Source: Methanomassiliicoccaceae archaeon UBA472 (GTDB lineage: Archaea; Thermoplasmatota; Thermoplasmata; Methanomassiliicoccales; UBA472). From it: 30,225 bases of DNA. The stretch lies in assembly GCA_002497075.1 (NCBI GenBank), contig DAML01000036.1, positions 17,261 to 47,485 on the forward strand, in the 5' to 3' direction. The translations under genes were made by a program, and so were the position numbers. How positions within the stretch are numbered: position 1 is the first letter of the stretch; each line of letters opens with the position of its first letter. The notes below the pieces were generated by a model. It was not told where the DNA came from. It saw nothing but the letters and a program-made list of their open reading frames with translations, and made no database searches. Shown here one piece after another: positions 15,562 through 22,976 of the stretch.

Positions 15562-16752
15562 CTAGTCCTCGAACTCAGCGCCGCAGGCGGGACAACCGTC
15601 CGAGCGCTCTCCGACCTGCTCATGGCACTTCGGGCATATGTAGACCTCGTCCTCCTTCTTATGAAAAGAGGGGTAGAGGACAGCTGCTCCATAGATCATC
15701 ATGAACGAGCTCACCGCTCCGCCGCCAAGGCCCGCCGCGGTGCCCAGAAGTCCGACGGCCGTTAATGCCAAAACAATCAGATAAATGACAGATCCTAGCG
15801 CGAGCACCGCTATCGCCTTCACATTCCAGCGAACAGCGCGGGGGGCGACTGCCATCGGTGCCAGCTTCTCCTTTGGCCTCTCGACCTCGACGAGCTTCAG
15901 CTTGATTGTGTCATGCGAATCGGTCGAGGAGACCGTGATCTGCTGCTCTTCACCGCTCGGTTCTTCTGTCGAAGGGACCTGCTCCTCTAGCGGCTGGACG
16001 ACCTCTATGGTCACTTCGTTGGCCGGTACAACCTCATCAGGGGTCTCCGGAACGGTGTCCGATGTGGTCTTCTCCTCTAGCTTCTCGCTTGGTGGAGGTT
16101 CGACCGCTGGCGCAGGTTGCGGTTCTTCGGCCTTTTCCGGTTCAGGATATGTCTCAGGTTCCGGCAGCGGCTGTTCAACGGCCTCCTTCGTTGGCTCTTC
16201 GACCTTCTCCTTGACCAGTGGTTCCGCCAATGGAACATCTTCAATGATACGGGGCTCTAAATGAGGCGCGGCGACCACGACCTCCCTCACCGGTCCTTTC
16301 AATATGTCCGCGATGGTGGTCCTCTCGCTAGCTGGAAGCGTTTCCTTAACATCATTTTCCAGTAACGGGACGGAACCGGCCTCTTTGATATTGAGCTTGT
16401 CCTGAGCTGGTGCCTGGCGTGGTCTTTCGACCTTTACGTCCTGGGGCCTATCCTTGGCCAGAGGCTCGTCCAGCTCTTTTAGGAACTTTCCAATGTTCCC
16501 GGCCTCTTTGATCTCCACGTTCCTGGTGGACGGGGCATCCTTACGGATGATAGTAGACTCTATGCGCTTGGAGGTCCGATCATCCAAAGGCTTGTGCAGC
16601 TCCATCTTGTTTAGGGACTCAAGGTCCTTGATGTGATGCTGCCAGTCGTCAGAAGCGCCGAGGTTCTGCCCGCAGAAGTCGCACTGGGTGGCGTTAGGCT
16701 TATTACGAAGGCCGCACTTCGGACATTCCTTGAAACCGGGCTTTCTCTCCAT
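15562..16752 (-). CDS. Membrane protein with a zinc ribbon at each end
   Basis: 396 residues from ATG at 16752; GGGTG lies six bases before it, so this start is preferred to the in-frame GTG at 16761. N-terminal ribbon: C10, C13, C24, C27 (ECPKCGLRNKPNATQCDFCG). Residues about 60-290 are low-complexity, rich in Pro, Glu, Val and Lys, and contain a loosely repeated element: IKEAGNIGKFL, then IKEAGSVPLL. Two hydrophobic segments lie at about 300-360, and the C-terminus is a second ribbon with C373, C376, C387, C390 (ICPKCHEQVGERSDGCPACG). Family not recognised. Ribbon-linker-membrane architectures like this are common in archaea, with no known function. Confidence 0.82.
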   Translation of the reverse strand: MERKPGFKECPKCGLRNKPNATQCDFCGQNLGASDDWQHHIKDLESLNKMELHKPLDDRTSKRIESTIIRKDAPSTRNVEIKEAGNIGKFLKELDEPLAKDRPQDVKVERPRQAPAQDKLNIKEAGSVPLLENDVKETLPASERTTIADILKGPVREVVVAAPHLEPRIIEDVPLAEPLVKEKVEEPTKEAVEQPLPEPETYPEPEKAEEPQPAPAVEPPPSEKLEEKTTSDTVPETPDEVVPANEVTIEVVQPLEEQVPSTEEPSGEEQQITVSSTDSHDTIKLKLVEVERPKEKLAPMAVAPRAVRWNVKAIAVLALGSVIYLIVLALTAVGLLGTAAGLGGGAVSSFMMIYGAAVLYPSFHKKEDEVYICPKCHEQVGERSDGCPACGAEFED

Positions 16753-16854
16753 TGCAAACACCCATACCAGAGTCCCTCATTATACCTTTTTTCCCCCAAA
16801 TAGTTTATTAAAAAGGGCTGCTCCAAGGTTCCTGATTCAATAGTCAATGCATTA

Positions 16855-16864
16855 TTTTTATATA
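16855..16864 (+). promoter_or_regulatory. TATA box of the DUF373-mptE pair
   Basis: TTTTTATATA, centred about 29 bp before the ATG at 16889. This is the distance at which archaeal transcription starts, so the mRNA would begin at or a few bases before the start codon (leaderless). On the other strand of the same 136-bp gap, TTTTTAATAAAC near 16805-16816 is a promoter candidate for the divergent zinc-ribbon gene. Confidence 0.55.
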
Positions 16865-16888
16865 GATGGATGCTGGATTGATAACCAG

Positions 16889-18046
16889 ATGAAGGTCCTC
16901 ATCCTGAGCGTCGATCGCGACGACGATTTTGGCAAGAAGGCCGGGTTGAACAGCCCATTCATAGGTCGCGAGGAGAACGCCAATGCCGTCATGGCTTTGG
17001 GTCTGAAGGACGCCGAGGACAGTGATGTGAACACCGTCATGGCCGCTCTGAGCATGTACGACGAGATGCTCAAGAAGGGCGAGGACGTGGAGGTCGCCAC
17101 AATATGCGGCGATGCCAAGGTGGGTTATCAGTCTGACCTGGTCCTCACTACGCAATTGGAGAACGTCCTCGAGCTGGTCAAGCCGGACCGGGTGATCCTG
17201 GTCAGTGATGGGGCGGAGGACGAGTTCATCTATCCCATGGTGTTCTCCCGGGTCAAGGTGGATTCCGTCCGCAGGGTCTGGGTCAAGCAGGCGCCCACCG
17301 TTGAAGGCACTTACTACATCATCACCAAGATGATGGCCGATGACAAGATGAGGAAGCGGATATTCACGCCCCTGGGGCTGGTACTCACCGTCCTCGGGCT
17401 ATTCAACATACTTCCGCAGCTGATAAAGCTCATCGCCCAGGAGGCGAGCATAGAGACGGTCGCCAGCATGGGCTGGGGGATGATCGCCCTCGTTCTCGGC
17501 CTTTACATGATATTCTTCGCCTACCGTGTGGCCGAGCGGGTGGAGCAGTCGGTGAAGAACACCGGAACGGCCATCCGGAACGGAAGCCAGATGATCCCTT
17601 TCGTCATTGTGTCCGTGCTGCTCTTCCTGGCCGGGATCATATTTGCAGCGGACACGGCCGCTTCCCTGAGTGAGGCCGGTTACTTCATACAATCATTCGC
17701 CGTGCTAAGCATCCTGCTCTGGATGTGGACGTTCTCCCTCTTCTCTTACCAGATGGGGAAGATGGTCAATCATTACCTCACCTTCAACAAGCTTTACGTG
17801 ACCAGCCTGGTGGTGAGCGTAAGCCTTTTCGCCATCGCCTTCATCCTCCAGGCGTCCTTCGACCTGGTCGCCCTGGTGTTCGATTATCCGCACCCTGCCG
17901 AGCAGTACATAGTGTTCATGGTGGTTGTGGGATTCCTTCTGGCCGGGTTCAGTGGTCTGATCAACATGAACATGAGGAACTTCATGCGCATGGCGAAGCA
18001 GGGGCAGGAGGCCGAGGTCGAACCGCAGAACTATCCTGAGGCGTGA
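16889..18046 (+). CDS. DUF373 family membrane protein
   Basis: 385 residues from ATG at 16889. The start fits the usual DUF373 beginning KVLILSVDRDDDFGKKAG. A longer reading from 16847 would run across the TATA box and is rejected. The N-terminal 150 residues are a soluble alpha/beta domain with the conserved segments VDRDDDFG, GREENANAVMALGLKDAEDSD and VSDGAEDEF. The C-terminal part has about six or seven hydrophobic helices. DUF373 is archaea-wide and uncharacterised; the many conserved acidic residues suggest metal or nucleotide binding, but that is a guess. Only one base separates it from mptE, so the two are probably co-translated. Confidence 0.92.
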   Translation: MKVLILSVDRDDDFGKKAGLNSPFIGREENANAVMALGLKDAEDSDVNTVMAALSMYDEMLKKGEDVEVATICGDAKVGYQSDLVLTTQLENVLELVKPDRVILVSDGAEDEFIYPMVFSRVKVDSVRRVWVKQAPTVEGTYYIITKMMADDKMRKRIFTPLGLVLTVLGLFNILPQLIKLIAQEASIETVASMGWGMIALVLGLYMIFFAYRVAERVEQSVKNTGTAIRNGSQMIPFVIVSVLLFLAGIIFAADTAASLSEAGYFIQSFAVLSILLWMWTFSLFSYQMGKMVNHYLTFNKLYVTSLVVSVSLFAIAFILQASFDLVALVFDYPHPAEQYIVFMVVVGFLLAGFSGLINMNMRNFMRMAKQGQEAEVEPQNYPEA

Positions 18047-18047
18047 G

Positions 18048-18695
18048 ATGGAATGGGCTGAATGGGAGCCATTGTACCATAGGATAATGGACGATCTAGG
18101 TTTTGATGTCCGTGCGGATGTGGAATCCGCAGAAATCCTTTCGAGAGCGGTAGTATCAAAACGAATTCCGAAATATTGTACGATCGTCGAAATGTTAGGT
18201 CAACGCGTGTCAATTATTGGAGCCGCCGAATCGTTGGAGGACGATATTGGCACATTGTCGGAGGAATATACAACGATCTCCGCCGGTTCGGCGACGGCAA
18301 GATTGATGAAGATCGGCATAGTGCCAGACATGTTGGTCACAGATCTGGACGGTGATGTGGATTACGAGATCGAGGCGATAGAGAAAGGTACCTTGGCGTT
18401 CATACACGCCCATGGGGACAACATGGCCAGGATCAGCGAGGTCGTGCCTAGATTGACGAAGCCTTTCGTTCCCACGGTCCAATGCAAGCCCTTCGGCAAC
18501 ATCTACAATTTCGGAGGGTTCACCGACGGCGATCGCGCTGTATTGATAGCGTCTCATTTCGGGGTCAAGCACATAAGGGTCGTGGGTTGGGACCTGGACC
18601 ATCCTTACCCCAAAGAAGGGAGCGACCCGGTCATGAAGTCAAAGAAGATGAATTGGGCTCGCAAGATCGTTTCCGGGCACATCGACAATATATAG
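18048..18695 (+). CDS. mptE: 6-hydroxymethyl-7,8-dihydropterin pyrophosphokinase, MptE type
   Basis: A 215-residue DUF115/MptE protein. Family marks are ISAGSATARLMKIGIVPDML, the acidic metal site TDLDGDVD, HAHGDNMARI, and the late VVGWDLDHPYPKEGSD and KKMNWARKIVSG. MptE transfers pyrophosphate from ATP to 6-hydroxymethyldihydropterin, the step before condensation to methanopterin or folate precursors. It thus indicates a pterin C1-carrier pathway, without telling which carrier. GAGGCGTGAG across the previous stop serves as ribosome binding site. The first third uses more AT-rich codons than the neighbouring genes. Confidence 0.94.
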   Translation: MEWAEWEPLYHRIMDDLGFDVRADVESAEILSRAVVSKRIPKYCTIVEMLGQRVSIIGAAESLEDDIGTLSEEYTTISAGSATARLMKIGIVPDMLVTDLDGDVDYEIEAIEKGTLAFIHAHGDNMARISEVVPRLTKPFVPTVQCKPFGNIYNFGGFTDGDRAVLIASHFGVKHIRVVGWDLDHPYPKEGSDPVMKSKKMNWARKIVSGHIDNI

Positions 18696-18778
18696 CTCTG
18701 GTCACTTTTATCGACGAATTAACTCTCGTTTTCAAGGTTATCGATATTGAGCATCTTGTACGTATTATGGGGTAATTA

Positions 18779-18795
18779 TTTGTCATTGTGACAAA
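18779..18795. repeat. Inverted repeat upstream of the ABC importer
   Basis: TTTGTCA and TGACAAA are exact reverse complements with three bases between them. Located about 107 bp upstream of the TATA box of the substrate-binding-protein gene, it is a candidate operator, or the end of a stem-loop after mptE. Confidence 0.5.
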
Positions 18796-18815
18796 AATGT
18801 TGGATAAATGTTGGA
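18795..18815 (+). repeat. Tandem 10-bp direct repeat upstream of the ABC importer
   Basis: AAATGTTGGA occurs at 18795-18804 and again at 18806-18815, a period of 11 bp, about one helical turn. It directly abuts the inverted repeat before it. Spacing of one turn is what a cooperatively bound regulator would use. Confidence 0.55.
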
Positions 18816-18853
18816 CGATTAAAGGGCTTTTTCTAGTGATAATAGGACCTATT

Positions 18854-18882
18854 TTTCGTACTGCTGGATAGTAATTTCGTAC
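18854..18882 (+). repeat. Direct repeat TTTCGTAC spaced by 21 bp
   Basis: TTTCGTAC at 18854-18861 and 18875-18882, a start-to-start distance of 21 bp, two helical turns. It lies just before the TATA box at 18903. GTAC is self-complementary, so each copy could also be a half-dyad. Confidence 0.45.
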
Positions 18883-18902
18883 GAGGATAATCGACAAAGG
18901 TA

Positions 18903-18908
18903 TTTATA
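18903..18908 (+). promoter_or_regulatory. TATA box of the ABC importer operon
   Basis: TTTATA in the context GGTATTTATAGC, 72 bp before the ATG at 18975. Transcription would start near 18932, leaving a leader of about 40 bases that ends in a very strong GGAGGAAGGAGG ribosome binding region. Confidence 0.55.
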
Positions 18909-18974
18909 GCAACAAATTGTTTAAAGAAGTCAATCTCCCAACCATTTATGGAATGGGAGGAAGGAGGATTGAGA

Positions 18975-20855
18975 ATGGAAGGAACTGCTGCTGAACCCAA
19001 GAAATCGAAAGGTTCGATGGCCATTGTTTTCCTGCTGGTAGGTCTCCTGATAGGAGCCGCCGTTGGAGCAGGCGCTATGATGGTTCTGGGGGGAGGCGAT
19101 GATGAAGAAGAGAGTTATGGAAACTATCTATTAGACGGTTTCAAGTTGGAACTGTTCTATAACGCTGGAAATGTGAACAGGGAAATGGCTTGCCAGATCC
19201 TGAAGCAGAACCTGGAGGAACTGAACCCCGGCAAGATCGTTATAACCGTCACCGGTGTTGAGTGGTCCCAGTACCTGGAGCTTAGGACCGAGGGGGCCAT
19301 GCCCGCTATGTTCCTTGGATGGGCTCCTGACTACGCTGACCCGGATAACTACGTTCAGCCCTTCTACCACCAGTCTGGTACCTACGCCAGCATGTGCGGA
19401 TACGGCAACGACACCCTCGACGAGATGATCACCGATGCCGCAACCGAGCTGGATGTCGACGCCAGGGCTGCCAAGTACAAGCAGATCTCCATGGACATGT
19501 ACGAGGAGTGCGTGTTCATTTGGACCGCCCAGGCCACCAACTTCCACGCTGAGAGGGACTGGCTGACCGGATACGAGTTCAACCCCATGTTCTCCGGTCT
19601 GATCTACTACCAGTATGACAAGCCGGACACCGCTCCCGCTGGTGCCCCCGCTGGATACGATGGCGACACCTTCCTGATGGCCACCATCTCCGGTAACCCG
19701 GAGAGCCTGGACCCCGCTATCGGCTATGAGACCGCTGGCGGAGAGATCATGCAGAACGTCTACGAGACCCTTCTGTTCTACAACGGGTCCTCCGCTGACG
19801 AGCTGGTCCCCGTCCTGGCAACTGAGGTCCCGACTGTTGATAACGGCGGAATACAGGACAACGGTACTACCTACATCTACAACCTGAGGACCGACGTCAA
19901 GTTCCACGACAACAACACCATGACCTCCGAGGACGTCAGGTACAGCATCGAACGCGCCCTGGCCATCAACGACCCGCACGGGCCGGCCTGGATGCTCGGA
20001 CAGGTGCTCATACCCGACTACTATGATTATGGAGCTGGAGAGTGGAACGATACCCAGGGCGCTTTCGTCCCCGGTGTACCGCTCGATGTCATCGCTGACG
20101 CCGTTTGGGCCTCGGACGCTGACACCGTTCAGTTCAACCTGACCACCGCCTACCCCGCCTTCCTGTACGCCATGTGCTACAACGTCGGCTCGGTAATATC
20201 CAAGGCCTGGGTCGGAGAGGACTACGGATTCGATGAGGACGTCAACATGCTCGCTGACGACATGTGCGGAACTGGCCCCTACGCCTTCGTAAGCTGGGAG
20301 AGGGACAACCAGATCATCATGAAGGCCTTCGCGGACTACCACGAGGAACCTGCCGCAATCGAGAACGTCATCATAAAGCAGGTCGCTGACGGTACCACCA
20401 GGATCCTCATGCTGAAGAACGGCGAGGCGGACTGCGTGGCTGTCCCCAGGGCCCAGATGAACGACGTTAGGGTTGATGGAATAAACATCACTGAGGGAAT
20501 CGGTACCTTCAACGTAGACTTCCTCGGCCTGAACCAGGACCTGAACATCGAGGCTCAGCCCAACCCGGAGAACACGAACGTCCCGTCTGACTTCTTTGCT
20601 GACAAGCACGTCAGGCTGGCCTTCGCGCACGCCTTCAACTACGACCAGTACATTGAGGACGGTCTCGCTGGAACTGCCATACAGCCCAACGGAGCCATCC
20701 CTCAGGGAATGTTCGGATATGACGCCAGTGTCCCGATCTACACATATGACCTGGACCTAGCTGCATTCCAACTGTACCTGGCCAAGACCCCGGTCGAAGC
20801 TGAGGGTGCTGGAGCTAACTTCGTCAATGAGATAATGGCGAGGATTGGATTCTAA
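18975..20855 (+). CDS. Family-5 ABC substrate-binding protein, circularly permuted
   Basis: 626 residues from ATG at 18975; AGGAGG ends seven bases before it, so the in-frame ATG at 18948, which contains the ribosome binding site, is rejected. A Lys-rich cytoplasmic end and one membrane helix (about 15-38) anchor the protein outside the cell. The SBP_bac_5 domain that follows is in rotated order. Residues about 52-215 (GFKLELFYNAGN, EWSQYL near 96, LGWAPDYADPDNY at 119-126, LTGYEFNPM) match the usual C-terminal third of DppA/OppA-like proteins. Residues 216-231 are a Pro/Ala/Gly linker. Residues 232-626 match the usual N-terminal two thirds: SLDPA 244-248, NVYETLLFYNG, KFHD 309-312, SEDVRYSIERAL, GTGPY 432-436, VRLAFAHAFNYDQYI from 546, YTYDLDLA near 589. 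The protein ends where the family normally continues into the GF-strand found here at its start. It likely delivers peptides to the adjacent permeases. It uses GCT and GGA codons more than its neighbours. Confidence 0.93.
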   Translation: MEGTAAEPKKSKGSMAIVFLLVGLLIGAAVGAGAMMVLGGGDDEEESYGNYLLDGFKLELFYNAGNVNREMACQILKQNLEELNPGKIVITVTGVEWSQYLELRTEGAMPAMFLGWAPDYADPDNYVQPFYHQSGTYASMCGYGNDTLDEMITDAATELDVDARAAKYKQISMDMYEECVFIWTAQATNFHAERDWLTGYEFNPMFSGLIYYQYDKPDTAPAGAPAGYDGDTFLMATISGNPESLDPAIGYETAGGEIMQNVYETLLFYNGSSADELVPVLATEVPTVDNGGIQDNGTTYIYNLRTDVKFHDNNTMTSEDVRYSIERALAINDPHGPAWMLGQVLIPDYYDYGAGEWNDTQGAFVPGVPLDVIADAVWASDADTVQFNLTTAYPAFLYAMCYNVGSVISKAWVGEDYGFDEDVNMLADDMCGTGPYAFVSWERDNQIIMKAFADYHEEPAAIENVIIKQVADGTTRILMLKNGEADCVAVPRAQMNDVRVDGINITEGIGTFNVDFLGLNQDLNIEAQPNPENTNVPSDFFADKHVRLAFAHAFNYDQYIEDGLAGTAIQPNGAIPQGMFGYDASVPIYTYDLDLAAFQLYLAKTPVEAEGAGANFVNEIMARIGF

Positions 20856-20870
20856 ACCCCTTCCTTTAAA

Positions 20871-20878
20871 TTTTTTTT
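20871..20878 (+). terminator. T8 run between the substrate-binding protein and permease genes
   Basis: Eight T residues follow an AT-rich stretch 16 bases after the substrate-binding-protein stop. Oligo-T runs suffice for termination by archaeal RNA polymerase, so partial termination here could make the binding protein more abundant than the membrane and ATPase subunits. Confidence 0.5.
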
Positions 20879-20923
20879 AAAACTCTGAACACGATAAAAT
20901 GATAAAGAAGGAGATCGAGACCC

Positions 20924-21943
20924 ATGCGGTTGGCCAATTACATCATTAAAAGACTGTTCCTCCTCATACCGGTCTTACTCGGCGTTTCGATCATCGTTTT
21001 CACGCTCACCCGGATATCCGGAAATCCCGCTGCGGGATACATCAATGAAAAGATGACCCCCAGTCAGATAGCTCAGGTCTATGAAAAGTATCATTTTGAC
21101 GAACCCGTCTACACCCAGTTCATATACTGGCTTGATGGAATAATTCATCTGGACTGGGGCTGGTCCAAGACCGCAGCTCTGCCAGTAACTGATGCCTTAG
21201 CATATTATTTCCCTGCAACCTTAGAGCTGACCCTGGTCAGCATAATCATGGCCATATTCATCGGGATATACCTGGGAATAGGGTCCGCAGTCAGGCGTAA
21301 CAAACTGTTCGACCACTCGACAAGGGTTATATCGTTGATCGGCGTATCGCTACCGGTCTTCTGGTTGGCGCTAATACTGCAGTTCGTATTCTATTATTAT
21401 TACGGCCTTTTCCCTTCTGGGGGGAGGGCTTCCAACATTTACTATCTGACCCAAAGCATACCGGATATAACCGGGCTGATACTGATCGATTCGTTATTGG
21501 TCGGAAATTTCGCGCTGTTCAAGGACGCCCTTTGGCATATCGTCCTGCCCGCGGTCACGTTGTCCTTCGGTACCATCGCCATCGTCACCCGGATAATGAG
21601 GAACAGCATGCTCGAGGTCCTAAGCCTGGATTACATCAAGACAGCAAGAGCAAAAGGACTGAACGAGAGGAGCATCATCTGGAAACATGCGCGCAAGAAC
21701 GCCATGATACCTACCACTACCGTTATCGGACTCTCGTTCGGGGGCTTGTTGGGAGGCGCCGTGCTCACGGAATCCATCTTCTCCTGGCCAGGCCTTGGTA
21801 AATGGTCGGCCAACTCTATCCGTTTGTTCGACTACAATTCCGTGTTAGGATTCTGTCTGATGATTGCAATTATTTACGTGCTCGTCAACCTGGTAGTTGA
21901 CGTGATGTATGCATATCTGGATCCGAGGGTCCGTTTGGAGTGA
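20924..21943 (+). CDS. Peptide-type ABC transporter permease (DppB/OppB-like)
   Basis: 339 residues with six membrane helices, beginning with the standard N-terminus for this family (YIIKRLFLLIPVLLGVSIIVF). The extracytoplasmic segment (residues about 35-100) includes the usual YHFDEPVYTQFIYWL and DWGWS. The EAA loop that docks on the ATPases reads DYIKTARAKGLNERSI followed by KNAMIPT, and the C-terminus ends LVVDVMYAYLDPRVRLE. AAGGAG lies ten bases before the ATG. It pairs with the next gene to form the transmembrane channel. Confidence 0.95.
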   Translation: MRLANYIIKRLFLLIPVLLGVSIIVFTLTRISGNPAAGYINEKMTPSQIAQVYEKYHFDEPVYTQFIYWLDGIIHLDWGWSKTAALPVTDALAYYFPATLELTLVSIIMAIFIGIYLGIGSAVRRNKLFDHSTRVISLIGVSLPVFWLALILQFVFYYYYGLFPSGGRASNIYYLTQSIPDITGLILIDSLLVGNFALFKDALWHIVLPAVTLSFGTIAIVTRIMRNSMLEVLSLDYIKTARAKGLNERSIIWKHARKNAMIPTTTVIGLSFGGLLGGAVLTESIFSWPGLGKWSANSIRLFDYNSVLGFCLMIAIIYVLVNLVVDVMYAYLDPRVRLE

Positions 21944-21948
21944 TCAAA

Positions 21949-22971
21949 ATGGCCGACGAGCAAAAATCAAAAACCACTGCATCGGTCAATAACGGACCAA
22001 CGCCCAGTACCAACAATAAGTCAATGGGCTCCCCTCAGAGATCAATGTTGGACCCAGAAACCTTGCTGAAGGAACTGGAACCGAGGTTGAGAGAGATCAA
22101 GAACGCGCTATACATGTTCAGGGAGAACATAACCGCCCTGGTCGGTCTGGGATTCGTTCTGTTCATCATCATCCTGGCGTTGTTCGCACCCATAATCAGT
22201 CCTCCAACGACCGCTGACACGATGTATATCCCGAGGGACTTCCAATCCCCTAAACCTCCAGGAGCTGATGGTCACCTATTAGGCACTGGTAATTGGGGCA
22301 CCGACATGCTCTACGGCATCGTCTGGGGCGCCAGGACGTCCATCGTCGTTTCACTGTTCGTGGTCATGACCGGAGTGCTCATCGGCCTGGTGGTCGGTTC
22401 TATCGCTGGTTACTATGGAGGAAGGATGGACAACCTCATGATGAGGATAACCGACGTGTTCCTTTCCCTTCCCGCTCTAATATTGGCAATGGCCATCGCA
22501 TCCATATTAGAAAGGAATCTGCAGAACATGATGCTGGCCCTTATAATCGTGTGGTGGCCGTCCTATGCACGTCTGATCAGAGCGCAGGTACTCTCCATCA
22601 AGGAGAACACCTATGTCGAGGCGGCTAGGGCAATAGGGGTCAAGAAGAACCGCATACTGTTCAAGCACATCGTTCCGAATTCCATCTCCCCGCTGATCGT
22701 GGCTGCGACCATGGACATCGGGGCCGTGGTGTTAGTGGCTGCCGGTCTCAGTTACATAGGATTCGGAGTTAGCACCGGTTCCGCCGAATGGGGCAGGATG
22801 GTTTCCGATGGACAGGCATGGTTCCTCAGTACGGTGACCTGGGAAGGACAGACCTATACCGCCTCTTGGGTGGTTATCTTCCCTGGTCTGGCCATATTGA
22901 TATTCACCATGGGTTTCAGCCTATTGGGCGACGCCCTTAGGGACATACTCGATCCGAGGTTGAGAAGGTAG
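21949..22971 (+). CDS. Peptide-type ABC transporter permease (DppC/OppC-like)
   Basis: 340 residues from ATG at 21949, seven bases after GGAG; the in-frame GTG at 21940 overlaps the previous gene and is less likely. An unusual polar N-terminal extension of about 60 residues (Lys/Ser/Asn-rich, then a charged helix LLKELEPRLREIKNAL) precedes the first membrane helix. After that it is typical: GTGNWGTDMLYGIVWGARTS, GSIAGYYGGRMDNLMMRITD, EAA loop TYVEAARAIGVKKNRILFKH, and the end FSLLGDALRDILDPRLRR. Second channel subunit of the importer. Confidence 0.95.
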   Translation: MADEQKSKTTASVNNGPTPSTNNKSMGSPQRSMLDPETLLKELEPRLREIKNALYMFRENITALVGLGFVLFIIILALFAPIISPPTTADTMYIPRDFQSPKPPGADGHLLGTGNWGTDMLYGIVWGARTSIVVSLFVVMTGVLIGLVVGSIAGYYGGRMDNLMMRITDVFLSLPALILAMAIASILERNLQNMMLALIIVWWPSYARLIRAQVLSIKENTYVEAARAIGVKKNRILFKHIVPNSISPLIVAATMDIGAVVLVAAGLSYIGFGVSTGSAEWGRMVSDGQAWFLSTVTWEGQTYTASWVVIFPGLAILIFTMGFSLLGDALRDILDPRLRR

Positions 22972-22976
22972 AAAAC

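Noticed and set aside
18779..18882. Repeats before the importer as a CRISPR array
   Set aside because: Units are only 8-10 bp, two copies each, with no regular spacers and no cas genes.
18696..18947. Possible tRNA or other structured RNA in the gap before the importer
   Set aside because: No cloverleaf, T-loop or conserved RNA motif found; the region is AT-rich and explained by repeats and a promoter.
18948..18974. Upstream ATG as start of the binding protein
   Set aside because: The strong AGGAGG lies inside this stretch, correctly placed for ATG 18975.
19131..20630. A 499-codon open frame on the minus strand
   Set aside because: It is the shadow of the substrate-binding-protein gene. Its translation is Val/Gly/Asp-rich without known domains, and the plus strand has promoter, ribosome binding site and family motifs.
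18975..20855. Reading the binding-protein gene as two truncated genes fused by a sequencing error
   Set aside because: The two parts are complementary rather than overlapping or redundant, are joined in one frame by a linker-like stretch, and there is only one anchor. Frame errors would not produce a rotated order. Misassembly cannot be fully excluded and is listed as a refuting test.
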